Part shown: positions 26,879 through 36,229 of the stretch, in pieces | Layout: each line of letters opens with the position of its first letter | Position numbering within the stretch: position 1 is the stretch's first letter | Assembly: GCA_024401365.1 (NCBI GenBank) | Contig: JAKSLE010000006.1 | Location: 1 to 64,000 of the forward strand | Length of the DNA stretch: 64,000 bases | Direction: 5' to 3' | Source of the DNA: Bacteroidales bacterium | GTDB taxonomy: Bacteria; Bacteroidota; Bacteroidia; Bacteroidales; Marinilabiliaceae | Translations under genes and position numbers: made by a program | The notes under the pieces: generated by a model | What the model saw: the letters and a program-made list of their open reading frames with translations, nothing else | What the model was told of the DNA's origin: nothing | Database searches by the model: none

Positions 26879-28441
26879 TTAGAATCTGTATCCTACACTG
26901 ACAGAGACATTGTGCGATGTCTTCTCTACACTCGATCCCATCTTTACATCTTCATAAATGTACGATCCCGAGTCTGGAAGCAACCACTGCTCGTCCTGCT
27001 GCTTGTTGTTGACATAGCTGAAGTCAACAAAGAAGTTGTTGAATCTCAAACCTACACCAGCTGTTATCGAACGATTCTGATAGTCGTACGAAAGAATGTG
27101 GTTCTTGTATGGTGTCGTTTGTGTGCTGTAACCTGCTCGCAACGCCAACATGCTGATTGGCTTAATCTCGGCACCGATACGCAACTTGTGTACATTCTTG
27201 AACGAATCCTTCAAACCGCTATTCAACTGGTCATAGAAATCATCCTCACCTGGCTCATCTGAGTTGCGGAACTTGGCAGATGAATAACCCATCAATTCGT
27301 AGTCTACCGACAATATGCCGAGTGTGCCAAATACACCTGCTGCACTCAATACCATTCTAGCTGGAGCAGTGAACTTGTATTCTACTTCCGAGAATGGCGA
27401 CCACTGTGTAGCTTCATTACCAGCTTGGAACGATGTCTCGTAATCCTCATTAATCTTGATAAATGTTGGCGAATGTACTGCAACACCAAGTCTCAACGCT
27501 GGCATTGGCAAGTAAATCACACCAGCACCAAAATTAATGCCTGTACCATCTTGCTTCAAGTTGGCTGTGTAGTGGAAGTTGTCTGGACACTCATACTCTG
27601 GTGTGCCGTTGTAAAACTCACTGTGTGTCATCTCTCTCTTGAACGAGTATGTCTCAACTCCCATGTTCACACCCCAATATACCTTGTTGGCAATGTTCTG
27701 TGAGTACGCAAATGATATCTGACCCTTGCTGCCCTTGTCCGTGAAATGTCTTCTTCCGTCAATCTTACCAGTATTGTCGCTGTTGACACGCATACCATTG
27801 TCAAAAAGAATCTCAGACAAATCATCTGATTCGTATGGATACTCCCAACCATTATGGTCTATCACTACCTCATACTCGTCTCCTGTCTCTGGATCTGTAT
27901 CGAAATAACTGCCAAAAAGCATCTCAGCATCCCATGCCAAATCTGCCTCATATGCATTCTGCGCTCTGTCATCACCAATGAAGAAATCCATGAGCGAATT
28001 CTTCATATTGCGGTTCCTGAGAGTAAACATCCTGTCATAGTCAGCTGTCTTTGTGTACGAGAGAGCAAACGAGTGTCCTGCAATGCCCGACTCCTGACGA
28101 ATCCTCTGCGACGAGAATACTACACCAAACTGATTGCCACTTACGTAGGTGCCTCTGTCTTCTCTAGGTCCTAGATCCCTTGGCGTCTTTGTCACTATAT
28201 TGTTAGTGTTCACACCAAGTGTCATGCCTATCTCCGATGCCCTGTATACACCTATACCTGCTGGATTTATCTGCGCCGATGTGAAATCTGCACCCAGTGC
28301 ACCAAATGCTCCAGCCATAGCCTGCGAACGAGCCGATCCGTATGATTCTATTCTGCTGAAGCGCTCAGCATCTGTGTAGTCTTGAGCAAGGGCAGCTACC
28401 GATGCAGCTGCCATCATTGCCAATATGTAATATCTTTTCAT
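26879..28441 (-). CDS. FadL/OmpP1-family outer membrane transporter
   Basis: Outer-membrane beta-barrel for hydrophobic compounds; Bacteroidota members are often labelled hemin receptor without proof. A signal peptide ends AALAQ. The N-terminal hatch-like segment ARSQAMAGAFGALGADFTSAQINPAGIGVY (residues about 36-66) is the family's plug region with the NPAG motif. The chain ends VSVGYRF with terminal Phe, the barrel insertion signal. The length is 520 residues. It is followed after 9 bases by the sugar kinase and preceded by the low-complexity lipoprotein gene, so these three may be one transcript. Confidence 0.86.
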   Translation of the reverse strand: MKRYYILAMMAAASVAALAQDYTDAERFSRIESYGSARSQAMAGAFGALGADFTSAQINPAGIGVYRASEIGMTLGVNTNNIVTKTPRDLGPREDRGTYVSGNQFGVVFSSQRIRQESGIAGHSFALSYTKTADYDRMFTLRNRNMKNSLMDFFIGDDRAQNAYEADLAWDAEMLFGSYFDTDPETGDEYEVVIDHNGWEYPYESDDLSEILFDNGMRVNSDNTGKIDGRRHFTDKGSKGQISFAYSQNIANKVYWGVNMGVETYSFKREMTHSEFYNGTPEYECPDNFHYTANLKQDGTGINFGAGVIYLPMPALRLGVAVHSPTFIKINEDYETSFQAGNEATQWSPFSEVEYKFTAPARMVLSAAGVFGTLGILSVDYELMGYSSAKFRNSDEPGEDDFYDQLNSGLKDSFKNVHKLRIGAEIKPISMLALRAGYSTQTTPYKNHILSYDYQNRSITAGVGLRFNNFFVDFSYVNNKQQDEQWLLPDSGSYIYEDVKMGSSVEKTSHNVSVSVGYRF

Positions 28442-28490
28442 TGTAGTCTTTTTTTGAATATCCTAACTTCTTTCAACTTTCAATTCTCTT

Positions 28491-29996
28491 TTAGCGTCTG
28501 CCACCTCCTGAGCGACCGCCACCAGATGAATGGCTGCTTCCACCGCCTGATGAACGACCACCACCCGATGAGTAGCTTCCACCACTAGATGAATGACTTC
28601 CGCTAGAGAAGCTTGAACCAGAATGGGAACTGCCACTTGAACGATAGCTGCTCGATGACGAACTTGAAGAACGCGATGGCGAGTAACTATGTGATGAGCT
28701 TGATGACGAAATCGAACCCGACTTGTTAGAGCCACTAGATGTGTATGAGCGTGACGACTGACGTGACGAACTCTCTGTGTATGTCGAACGGCTGCTGCCA
28801 CCATCACTTCTAGGTGCCGCTGTACGTGTCTGTGAATGCTGTACTGGTGCCGATGTTACTGTCGAACCCGACTTGTTGGTAGAAGCACTCTCTGTACGAA
28901 CTGAGCTAGAGCCTGTACGTGTGCCTGTTGTCTGACCGTTGCGTGCACCCGATGGACGTGTGTACTCTCTTCTGTACGAGTCACGTGCATTTGTTGTCTT
29001 GTTGGTCTGCGCTGGTGTAGCACCTGTAGCTGTATGTCCATTGCCAGTGCCAGCGTTAACGTGCTGACTGCCATTGCTAGAGCCACTTCTGCGTGGGTTG
29101 TTCACCTCTCTGCCACCACCACCAATAGTGCTGCTTGGTCTGTGCCCATATCTGTAGTTCTTGTTGTTGAGATAGTCATGATGATGACCATGACCAGAAC
29201 CACCAATGTACCCATAATTATATCCGTAGTGGTTGTGATGATACCAAGGATCATACCAGCCACAGTATCCATGATATCCAAATCTTTCATAATACCAAGG
29301 ATTATAATAACCATAGCCATAACCAAGGTATCCCCAATCCCAGTGCCATGACGAATGCAAGCCCCAGTGACGGTAACCATGCCAATTCCAGTCCCATCCC
29401 CATGGATCGTACGCCCAAGTGCTGAACCATCTTGGCGTTACATACGCATAGCCTGCACCATCTACATATATATTCCAATTGCCAGAATAACGTAGATTGT
29501 CATACAATGGCGAGTAGTAACCTACACTGATCGTTGGACCATGGAACTTGATCAAACGCTCTGCATAGCTCTGCTCATAGTCCGAACCTGAGTACCCTCC
29601 AAGCCAAAGACCATCAGCCGGCTCGTAATTGTTATAGTCAATGCCGAGCGAATCCGACATCTCTGCTATCTCCTCAAGGGATGTCCCTTTCTTGGATGCA
29701 TTCGAGTAGTACTCTTGCATAGCCGAGAAATCTCGTGTATCCGTACCGTCTGTCACACTGCCCGCAGGACGATAACCATTCACTCGCTGGTCATAAGCCG
29801 CTACATCAGCATCGGTAACGTAGCGGTTCGCCCCGTTAGAAGTGGCTTGTACTGCCGGTACCACATCGCGAACTGGAGAATAGTACAAATCATCACCAGC
29901 AATGTTGCGATCAACCACAACCAAGGTGCCACATGCACTGGTAATCCCCAGCAATGCCAATGCACCAAGCCCTGTATTTAATGTATAACGTCTCAT
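28491..29996 (-). CDS. Low-complexity lipoprotein rich in Trp/Tyr/His then Ser/Gly/Arg
   Basis: I do not recognise a characterised family. The signal ends ITSAC (lipobox). Residues about 30-170 form a folded-looking acidic domain. Residues about 190-285 are extraordinarily rich in Trp, Tyr, His and Gly (for example AYDPWGWDWNWHGYRHWG, YGYGYYNPWYYERFGYHG). From about 300 to the end the chain is Ser-, Thr-, Gly- and Arg-rich and almost certainly unfolded, ending SGGGRSGGGRR. Such a tail can bind wall polymers, nucleic acid or metal, but no function can be assigned. It lies 49 bases upstream of the FadL-like gene on the same strand. Confidence 0.78.
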   Translation of the reverse strand: MRRYTLNTGLGALALLGITSACGTLVVVDRNIAGDDLYYSPVRDVVPAVQATSNGANRYVTDADVAAYDQRVNGYRPAGSVTDGTDTRDFSAMQEYYSNASKKGTSLEEIAEMSDSLGIDYNNYEPADGLWLGGYSGSDYEQSYAERLIKFHGPTISVGYYSPLYDNLRYSGNWNIYVDGAGYAYVTPRWFSTWAYDPWGWDWNWHGYRHWGLHSSWHWDWGYLGYGYGYYNPWYYERFGYHGYCGWYDPWYHHNHYGYNYGYIGGSGHGHHHDYLNNKNYRYGHRPSSTIGGGGREVNNPRRSGSSNGSQHVNAGTGNGHTATGATPAQTNKTTNARDSYRREYTRPSGARNGQTTGTRTGSSSVRTESASTNKSGSTVTSAPVQHSQTRTAAPRSDGGSSRSTYTESSSRQSSRSYTSSGSNKSGSISSSSSSHSYSPSRSSSSSSSSYRSSGSSHSGSSFSSGSHSSSGGSYSSGGGRSSGGGSSHSSGGGRSGGGRR

Positions 29997-30067
29997 AACT
30001 TTAACTTTTTATGGTCTACGACCGTTTAGCTAAATATATGCAAATTCCGTGCCAAAAATTCAGTTTT

Positions 30068-30568
30068 TCACTCCCCTTTTAAGGAATCTGGAACAAAAGA
30101 TAACGGAACTAACTCACTAACTTTATTTACAAAAAACGTGCCATTCTTCCCTACCATTATAACTTTCATATCCTCGCCTTGAATATTTTCTTTTTCCAAG
30201 AGCACTTGCCTGCACGCAGCACAGGGCGTAATGGGATTGCCTACCGCCCCACCTCCTTCTGTCTCAGCATATATCAGCAGATGCGTTATGGCTACCCCAG
30301 GATAGTGCGCATTGGCATAGAAAACAGTGGTCCTCTCCGCACATAAACCCGATGGATAGGCAGCATTCTCTTGGTTGGACCCCGATACCATCTCTCCATT
30401 GGCTAATAGCGCTACAGCTCCCACATGAAACTTCGAATATGGTGCATACGATTGCTTAGCCATCTTCTGCGCCTCTTCTGTCATCTGATCAAGCCTGGCC
30501 TGATCTATCCCCATGTCGGATACTCGCGATTGCTCTATATTGGTCTGTACCTTCACATTGTATATCAT
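30068..30568 (-). CDS. cdd: Cytidine deaminase
   Basis: Zinc enzyme of pyrimidine salvage that converts cytidine and deoxycytidine to uridine forms in the cytoplasm. The zinc site is complete: SGLCAERTT (Cys plus the proton-shuttle Glu) and PCAACRQVLLE (CxxC). YAPYSKFHVGAVAL and SGSNQENAAYPSG are the family's substrate-binding motifs. The length of 166 residues from the ATG at 30568 includes a slightly longer N-terminus than usual; a later ATG (MGIDQARL) is possible. It starts seven bases after the epimerase stop, so the two genes form an operon. Confidence 0.92.
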   Translation of the reverse strand: MIYNVKVQTNIEQSRVSDMGIDQARLDQMTEEAQKMAKQSYAPYSKFHVGAVALLANGEMVSGSNQENAAYPSGLCAERTTVFYANAHYPGVAITHLLIYAETEGGGAVGNPITPCAACRQVLLEKENIQGEDMKVIMVGKNGTFFVNKVSELVPLSFVPDSLKGE

Positions 30569-30575
30569 GGCTCTG

Positions 30576-31445
30576 CTATTGTTTCGTAAAACATCTTTCC
30601 ATCAATTTGTCGATGTCTTGACACTCAAATTCATACCCAGCATCTACTAACCTCTGGGGCAATACCTTGCAATTTTGCTCCAACATCGATAACGCCTCCC
30701 CTAAAAACATCTTCAACATCCACTTGGGCAACTTTAGCTGGGGCATCTTCACATACTTGTGTATCGCCTCCATCATCTCATTCATGCTGGCCATTATAGG
30801 CATCGTCACATTAAACACGCCTTGTATGTCGTCTTCGGTCGCCAACTTCTCTATCACATTGATTAGGTCGTCTTCATGTACCATCGGCATGCACTGGTAT
30901 CCGTCATCTACTATACCTGCTACACCAAGCATAGTGGCATTCTTCAGAACTTTAAATGCTTTCGAATGCGCCGACATAACATAGCCGGTCCTCAAATGTA
31001 CTATACGCATGTCCGGCGCTACCCTGCCGCATTTTATTACCTCACGCATCTCCATCTCTGCTACTTCTGCCAGGAATCCGTCATCATATTGCGACGAGTA
31101 GTCGTCATGAACGTCATACTTGTCATATAACATGCAGTTGGAAAGATTCAATAACAATTGCGGCCTCGGCTCACAGTACCTTAACGATGTTACTATGGCT
31201 CGTATGGCAACCATCCTGTCTGCATACAACCCTATCTGGTACTTGCCAGTCCACTTGGCTAGATATGGTGTAGTGGTAATGTCTAATATCGCAGAAACGC
31301 CCGAGAGCCATTCGCCCAACTGAACAGGAGTAAGTTTTACCAGATGTTCCCTGTCAATCTCTCGCACTACCATGCCACGACTCTTGAGCCGCTGCACTAC
31401 CCCTCGCCCAAGCGATGACTTATATCCAACTACTGCAACATCCAT
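30576..31445 (-). CDS. TIGR01777-like NAD(P)-dependent epimerase/dehydratase family protein
   Basis: Atypical extended SDR protein. The N-terminus (MDVAVVGYKSSLGRGVVQRL) replaces the family's usual GxTGxxG with GYKSSLG, so cofactor binding may be altered. The middle follows the family (LRTGYVMSAHSKAFKVL, CMPMVHEDDLINVI). The C-terminal DUF1731-type segment LGEALSMLEQNCKVLPQRLVDAGYEFE supports the TIGR01777 group. No reaction is established for this group. It lies between cdaA and cdd on the minus strand. Confidence 0.78.
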   Translation of the reverse strand: MDVAVVGYKSSLGRGVVQRLKSRGMVVREIDREHLVKLTPVQLGEWLSGVSAILDITTTPYLAKWTGKYQIGLYADRMVAIRAIVTSLRYCEPRPQLLLNLSNCMLYDKYDVHDDYSSQYDDGFLAEVAEMEMREVIKCGRVAPDMRIVHLRTGYVMSAHSKAFKVLKNATMLGVAGIVDDGYQCMPMVHEDDLINVIEKLATEDDIQGVFNVTMPIMASMNEMMEAIHKYVKMPQLKLPKWMLKMFLGEALSMLEQNCKVLPQRLVDAGYEFECQDIDKLMERCFTKQ

Positions 31446-31468
31446 ATTCTACTCCCCCACTCTCTTTT

Positions 31469-32227
31469 CTATATCTTCTCTAGTATGCCTCCTAACTCCA
31501 TTGCAGAGTCTATATGAACATACGTTCCTGTATCAAATAGCGTAATGTTGCCTGTCTCTTCACTCACTACTATAGCTATAGCATCCGAGACTTCCGTAAT
31601 TCCAAGGGCCGAACGATGCCTGAGACCAAACGACTTAGGTATATCGGAACTGTGAGAAACTGGTAATATACACGCCGCAGCTAGTATCTTCTTCGTGTCT
31701 ACTATCATGGCACCATCGTGCAATGGCGTGTTCTTGAAAAATATGGTCTCTATCAATTGCTGATTGTACTCTGCATTCAACTCAGCGCCTGTCGTGATAT
31801 ACTCTTTCAGACCTACCCTCTTTTGCACCACTATCAGAGCTCCAGTCTTGGTCTTACTCATATTTTCACAGGCCTTGGTAATGGCATTTACAAAGACAAG
31901 TTCTTGCGAATCATTTATCTGCCCCACAAAACCAAACTTCCTCATAAAGTCATACCTGGTGGCCAACATGACAAGGAAGCGTCTTACTTCTGGCTGGAAA
32001 ATAATGATGAGGGCTAATAAACCTACACTCACAAAACTGTCCATAATAGCCGTAAGCAGACTCATCTTGAGTAGCCTTACTATAAGCCAAAGACAGATAA
32101 ATCCAATAATGGAGATTATTATGCTTACAGCTACAGTGCCACGGATAAGCTTATAGATAACATACATGATATATGCTACCATCAAAACGTCTACAACGTC
32201 TATAAATCTTATCTCAAAAAATGGCAT
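31469..32227 (-). CDS. cdaA: Diadenylate cyclase CdaA
   Basis: Makes the second messenger cyclic di-AMP from two ATP. Three N-terminal membrane helices (residues about 10-85) are followed by a DisA_N catalytic domain. Both catalytic motifs are present: PLHDGAMIV (DGA, about residue 171) and LRHRSALGITE (RHR, about 206), with IAVVVSEETGNI after them. It follows folP by 21 bases, the usual Bacteroidota pairing. No c-di-AMP phosphodiesterase or CdaR regulator lies in this window. Confidence 0.92.
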   Translation of the reverse strand: MPFFEIRFIDVVDVLMVAYIMYVIYKLIRGTVAVSIIISIIGFICLWLIVRLLKMSLLTAIMDSFVSVGLLALIIIFQPEVRRFLVMLATRYDFMRKFGFVGQINDSQELVFVNAITKACENMSKTKTGALIVVQKRVGLKEYITTGAELNAEYNQQLIETIFFKNTPLHDGAMIVDTKKILAAACILPVSHSSDIPKSFGLRHRSALGITEVSDAIAIVVSEETGNITLFDTGTYVHIDSAMELGGILEKI

Positions 32228-32248
32228 AGGAGTAAATATTTGTCCTTG

Positions 32249-33088
32249 TTAACGCAAAGATAACAAATAATGTATAATATTCACTGCCTCTACCGCCTCT
32301 TTGACCTCATGAACCCTCAAAATATTGGCTCCTTTCATCAATGATATGGCATTTAGTACGGTCGTGCCGTTTAACGTCTTGTCGGCTGTGGTCTCGAGCA
32401 ACCTATAGATCATCGACTTGTGCGATATGCCTACTAATATCGGAGCCCCAAATATCTTGAACTGCTCTAGGTCTCGCATTAGGGTATAATTGTCTTCTAC
32501 CGTCTTGCCAAAACCAAATCCAGGGTCAATTATCACATCATGTACACCCATCTTGCGTATCTTGTCCATCTTCACCGACAGATCTTTTATTACATCATGG
32601 GTCACATCGCCATACTCTGGCTTGTCTTGCATATTGGCTGGCGTGCCTTGCATGTGCATCAATACGTATGGCACATTCAACTCTGCTACAGTGGGCAGCA
32701 GATCGGCATCCATCTCTCCTGCCGAAATGTCGTTTATTATGCTGGCACCTCCTTCTAAAACCGACCGCCTGGCTACACTGGCCACATAGGTGTCTACTGA
32801 TACTATCGTATCGGGATAGTGCTTCTGTATTATCTCAAGTGCTACCGCTACCCTCTTCCACTCTTCTTCTTCACTGGGAGCTACCGATCCGGGCCTGGTG
32901 GAGCATCCGCCCACATCTATCATGCCTGCTCCTTGCTCTAACATCTCAGATACTCTCTTGTAAATGGCATCTTTGTCATTTATATACGCCCCACCATCAT
33001 AAAATGAGTCTGGCGTAACGTTGAGTATACCCATTACTATGGGCTTGCACGACAAATCGAGCAACTTGCCTTTGCAGTTTATATACAT
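32249..33088 (-). CDS. folP: Dihydropteroate synthase
   Basis: Folate-pathway enzyme joining p-aminobenzoate to dihydropterin pyrophosphate; the target of sulfonamides. The ATG at 33088 (MYINCKGKLLDLSCKP) is chosen over an upstream ATG at 33103 and a TTG because it matches the family start and leaves four bases after the rsmD stop. Motifs: IVMGILNVTPDSFYDGG, the Asp/Gly/Gly/Ser block MIDVGGCSTRPGS, SVDTY, INDIS, IIDPGFGFGKT and a C-terminal ILRVHEVKEA. Nothing suggests a resistance-type loop insertion. Confidence 0.93.
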   Translation of the reverse strand: MYINCKGKLLDLSCKPIVMGILNVTPDSFYDGGAYINDKDAIYKRVSEMLEQGAGMIDVGGCSTRPGSVAPSEEEEWKRVAVALEIIQKHYPDTIVSVDTYVASVARRSVLEGGASIINDISAGEMDADLLPTVAELNVPYVLMHMQGTPANMQDKPEYGDVTHDVIKDLSVKMDKIRKMGVHDVIIDPGFGFGKTVEDNYTLMRDLEQFKIFGAPILVGISHKSMIYRLLETTADKTLNGTTVLNAISLMKGANILRVHEVKEAVEAVNIIHYLLSLR

Positions 33089-33092
33089 GGGA

Positions 33093-33647
33093 CTATTCTC
33101 CATCGTCAACTTTTATCTTGAATAGCGAAAAGTTTACCTTGCCGTATCTCCTTACTTGCCACAAATGCGGATGCCCCTCAAAGCGCTTCTCTTCTGAGTG
33201 CTCTACTATAAGCAGACCGTCTTCTGTCAATAACTCTCGCTCAAAAACTATGTCTGGTATAGTGTCTACCCCCTCCAAATCATAGGGTGCATCAGCAAAA
33301 ATAAGGTCAAACTTGCGTCGTACCTCTTTCAAATACCTGAAAGCATCACTCCTCAGACTTTTTGCAACTTTCCCAATGCCAAATTGCTGTATCGTCTGCT
33401 GTATAAACCTCTGATGCTTGAAGTTGAGCTCTACACTGGTCACACTCTTGGCCCCTCGTGACGCAAATTCATATGTTATGCTGCCAGTCCCGGAAAAGAG
33501 ATCCAATACGTCCAACTCTTCATAGTCAACTATATTGTTCAATACATTGAATATGTTCTCCTTGGCAAAGTCTGTAGTCGGACGCGCATCAAATCCTTCT
33601 GGCGGATTGAATCGCCTGCCTCTTAATGTTCCACTTACTACTCGCAT
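33093..33647 (-). CDS. rsmD: 16S rRNA guanine-966 N2-methyltransferase RsmD-like
   Basis: SAM-dependent methyltransferase of the small ribosomal subunit. The start MRVVSGTLRGRRFNPP and the SAM motif VLDLFSGTGSITYEF (residues about 47-61) are characteristic. The catalytic motif IV reads FADAPYDL (about residue 119); the family usually has NPPY or DPPY, so one proline is Ala here. Its start overlaps the end of the DUF3822 gene by ten bases, and folP begins four bases after its stop, so it is part of a tight operon. Confidence 0.87.
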   Translation of the reverse strand: MRVVSGTLRGRRFNPPEGFDARPTTDFAKENIFNVLNNIVDYEELDVLDLFSGTGSITYEFASRGAKSVTSVELNFKHQRFIQQTIQQFGIGKVAKSLRSDAFRYLKEVRRKFDLIFADAPYDLEGVDTIPDIVFERELLTEDGLLIVEHSEEKRFEGHPHLWQVRRYGKVNFSLFKIKVDDGE

Positions 33648-34522
33648 GTCGGTATCCTGAAAAGTGTTGAATATCTGTACTCTTCCATAGGTCGCGGAAA
33701 ATCATACGTGTAGTACTGCGGCATAGCGTCCATCTCTATATTGGACACAAATCGCCTCAATAACACCATCTTCTGATCTTCTTCACTGAGTATCGCGCCA
33801 CCTACTTCTATCTTTACATCTTTCTCATTGAGCCCTGTCTGACTGATGAGATTGACTATATTGTATACAAAATCATTGGCCGAGGGCGACTTAAACCTGT
33901 TGGCAAGGTGCAACTTATTGTTCTTTACTAGTATCACGTCCATCCACCTGTTACCAACATTTACACGCAACTTCGACTCTCTGTCCCCAGATGTGTGCTT
34001 CAATAGCATGGCTCCTACTTCCGTCGTGAGCGCATGCCTGACCTCTAATTGCCTGAATTGACTCTTCAGGAAAAAATAGAGAAACTTAGGTAACGCATAT
34101 ACCACCACCGCACTGGCCAATTCTATCTCGTCACTCAATACTATCTCGTCTGCCGTAATACCAAATCCAACAAACTTCAACACATCCGTCATCTTTTGTG
34201 CGTCAAAGTACGACTTGGGTACTAGCGTCTTCTTGGGCGTGTCTACCACAACTATCACCTTCCTGTACTCCCTCGAAAAAACACCATTCCTCAATATATA
34301 CTCTTCTTGCTGCGCATAATGTATATCTTCTCCCTTCAATGGCATGAAACCATAGGCCACATAAGTATTCAATATCGGATCTAATACCGCATACCCAATA
34401 CTCATCGACCGCACTTGTACAACTAGATTGTACGATGCCGACAACTCTTCTTTGTATGTCGCACCCTTCACCTCTAGCGAACTCTCATTCCCAACACGAA
34501 TATATTCTGTATTCATCGCCAT
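33638..34522 (-). CDS. DUF3822 family protein
   Basis: Bacteroidota protein of the DUF3822 family, about 294 residues, distantly like ASKHA-type actin-fold proteins. The ATG at 34522 is used rather than a GTG nine bases upstream; the ATG at 34516 is also possible. Recognisable segments are SIGYAVLDPILNTYVAYGFMPL, VVVDTPKKTLVPKSYFD and NVGNRWMDVILVKNNKLHLANRF. It is nearly always next to rsmD, as here (ten-base overlap). The function is unknown. Confidence 0.82.
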   Translation of the reverse strand: MAMNTEYIRVGNESSLEVKGATYKEELSASYNLVVQVRSMSIGYAVLDPILNTYVAYGFMPLKGEDIHYAQQEEYILRNGVFSREYRKVIVVVDTPKKTLVPKSYFDAQKMTDVLKFVGFGITADEIVLSDEIELASAVVVYALPKFLYFFLKSQFRQLEVRHALTTEVGAMLLKHTSGDRESKLRVNVGNRWMDVILVKNNKLHLANRFKSPSANDFVYNIVNLISQTGLNEKDVKIEVGGAILSEEDQKMVLLRRFVSNIEMDAMPQYYTYDFPRPMEEYRYSTLFRIPTCE

Positions 34523-34847
34523 TTCAATCACAAAATTAGTAAAATTTCCCTACTCATATAACCTACCCCCCACCAAACAATGCCTAACATATTACTTTCA
34601 CACCCCGCCTCCAAGGCTGTTTCGTAAACACAACGACAATGCCGCAAATGCGAACCATTACACGAATATTTTCGTACAAGCGAATCTAGTCGAGTTGATT
34701 ATGTTAACCAAAATGACAAAAATTCATATCAGTTATGAATAGCAACAACCGTATAACTCTACTGAATCTTCTTACAATAAAAAAGAGAAAACATAGTCAA
34801 GCCCTATACCACACGTCTCCCTCAAAGCTATACCACTCTGCTACGGT
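34523..34847. other. Intergenic stretch at the left edge of the accessory island
   Basis: About 325 bases without a supportable gene. It becomes AT-rich towards the acyltransferase. I see no tRNA, terminator hairpin with T-tract, or inverted repeat marking an insertion site. Confidence 0.5.
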
Positions 34848-35891
34848 CTACTGTTCAATTTTTGCACTCTTTTTCTTGTTTACCGCATTATTCAACAACC
34901 TTTTTATCCATTCTACTGGCTTACCAATATTTGCAACAAACAATTTCAACAAATATGAAAACAAGAACGAAATTGCCAATACAATTATAAATTGAATATA
35001 CTTATTCAATTCCACATTCTCTTCTATTAAAATTCTCTCAAGTGTAAATATTATCCTATGATGTATCAGTATTACACCAAAAGTCAATTCACTCATCAGC
35101 ACAGTCGCTTTCTTAATGCCATCATTACACCTCAACAGCAACTTCTCCCCCAATATGACAAGTATTATATACAATCCAATGGTCTTAAAAAATACCGTCA
35201 TAAGAACTCCTGGCAATTGAAACAATTGACTCGAAATCAATAATGCCAATCCAACAAACAACGTATCCCAAGAATTCATATTGATATATCTCTTTATGAA
35301 ATATACACCTATCAGTAAAAATGGAGCCAAAACAAATGGATTCCATAAAAACGGAATACTCCACTCATAATTATTTACCATGTATATTTCTACAATAAAA
35401 GAGATAAATATCAAAGCCAATGGAAACTTATTCATTATTATATGAACAATCGGATATACAACATATATCATAATAATGAATCCCAAAAACCATTCTCCTA
35501 CCAAATAATACGTCGAGGTTAAGTACGAGAAAAAACCGTCCATACCTACAAAGGTCAGAAGAAATTTATATAGTGGCAGATCAAAAACAAATCTCCCTTG
35601 CAGTAATTCACAAACAAGAACAAATATATAAGTAACCCAAAACGGAATAAATATCTTCTTCAGTCGCTTAGCATAGAACGACCACGCATTGCCACTATAC
35701 GTGTACGTTATCATTGATCCCGAAATCAATATAAACAACCCAACGCCAACCGCACCTAGCTCTCCATCCCCAATTCCCAAAATATGAATAGGATTATCCT
35801 TCAATATACCATTCATATGATATACCAATATCATCAACAAACTAATTATTCTCGCAAGATCAAATCCATATAATCTGCTCTTCTTTGCCAT
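34848..35891 (-). CDS. Acyltransferase 3 family membrane protein
   Basis: Integral membrane O-acyltransferase (OafA/WecH type) that would acetylate or otherwise acylate a surface sugar. The ATG at 35891 (MAKKSRLYGFDLARIISLL) is used; the upstream codon is TTG. The family marker RIISLLMILVYHMNGIL near residues 15-30 holds the expected His. About ten membrane helices follow, with LTSTYYLVGEWFLGFIIMIYVVYP near the middle. The gene is clearly more AT-rich than its housekeeping neighbours and stands alone on its strand, suggesting recent acquisition. The acceptor is unknown. Confidence 0.85.
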   Translation of the reverse strand: MAKKSRLYGFDLARIISLLMILVYHMNGILKDNPIHILGIGDGELGAVGVGLFILISGSMITYTYSGNAWSFYAKRLKKIFIPFWVTYIFVLVCELLQGRFVFDLPLYKFLLTFVGMDGFFSYLTSTYYLVGEWFLGFIIMIYVVYPIVHIIMNKFPLALIFISFIVEIYMVNNYEWSIPFLWNPFVLAPFLLIGVYFIKRYINMNSWDTLFVGLALLISSQLFQLPGVLMTVFFKTIGLYIILVILGEKLLLRCNDGIKKATVLMSELTFGVILIHHRIIFTLERILIEENVELNKYIQFIIVLAISFLFSYLLKLFVANIGKPVEWIKRLLNNAVNKKKSAKIEQ

Positions 35892-36229
35892 CTTATCTAT
35901 TAATATCAATGTTCAACTATCAATAATCAATGCCACGTCAGAGCAAAGATACAAAAAACACCGTAACAAAAACCACACAACACACCCCCCAAAAAATCAA
36001 GACAACACAAAACATAACCCTCACAAAACAATAGCATTGTAACTTAACATTCACAAAAACGTAATATATATATATATTGTATTTCTTATACAATTGAAGC
36101 CAAAGCAAGAGAAACACAACTTTTTTCTCTATTAGGTAACATTTTGGCCTATACGCCTCTTACATTTGCAATTATCTCTCTTAGTCAATCTATGAGTGGT
36201 ATTGTTTTCATTTTTTATACATTGTAGTT
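35892..36229. other. AT-rich divergent intergenic region
   Basis: It separates the acyltransferase (minus) from the zinc-ribbon gene (plus). It holds a minus-strand TATCTTTG box (35952-35945) 53 bases before the acyltransferase start, an alternating TA tract near 36063-36079, and a plus-strand TACATTTG box at 36161-36168, 61 bases before the zinc-ribbon gene. The boxes match TAnnTTTG; the -33 elements are not clear. Confidence 0.5.

Noticed and set aside
28463-28807. Val/His/Arg-rich frame overlapping the Ser-rich tail gene
   Set aside because: Another frame of the same simple-sequence DNA; composition alone explains it.
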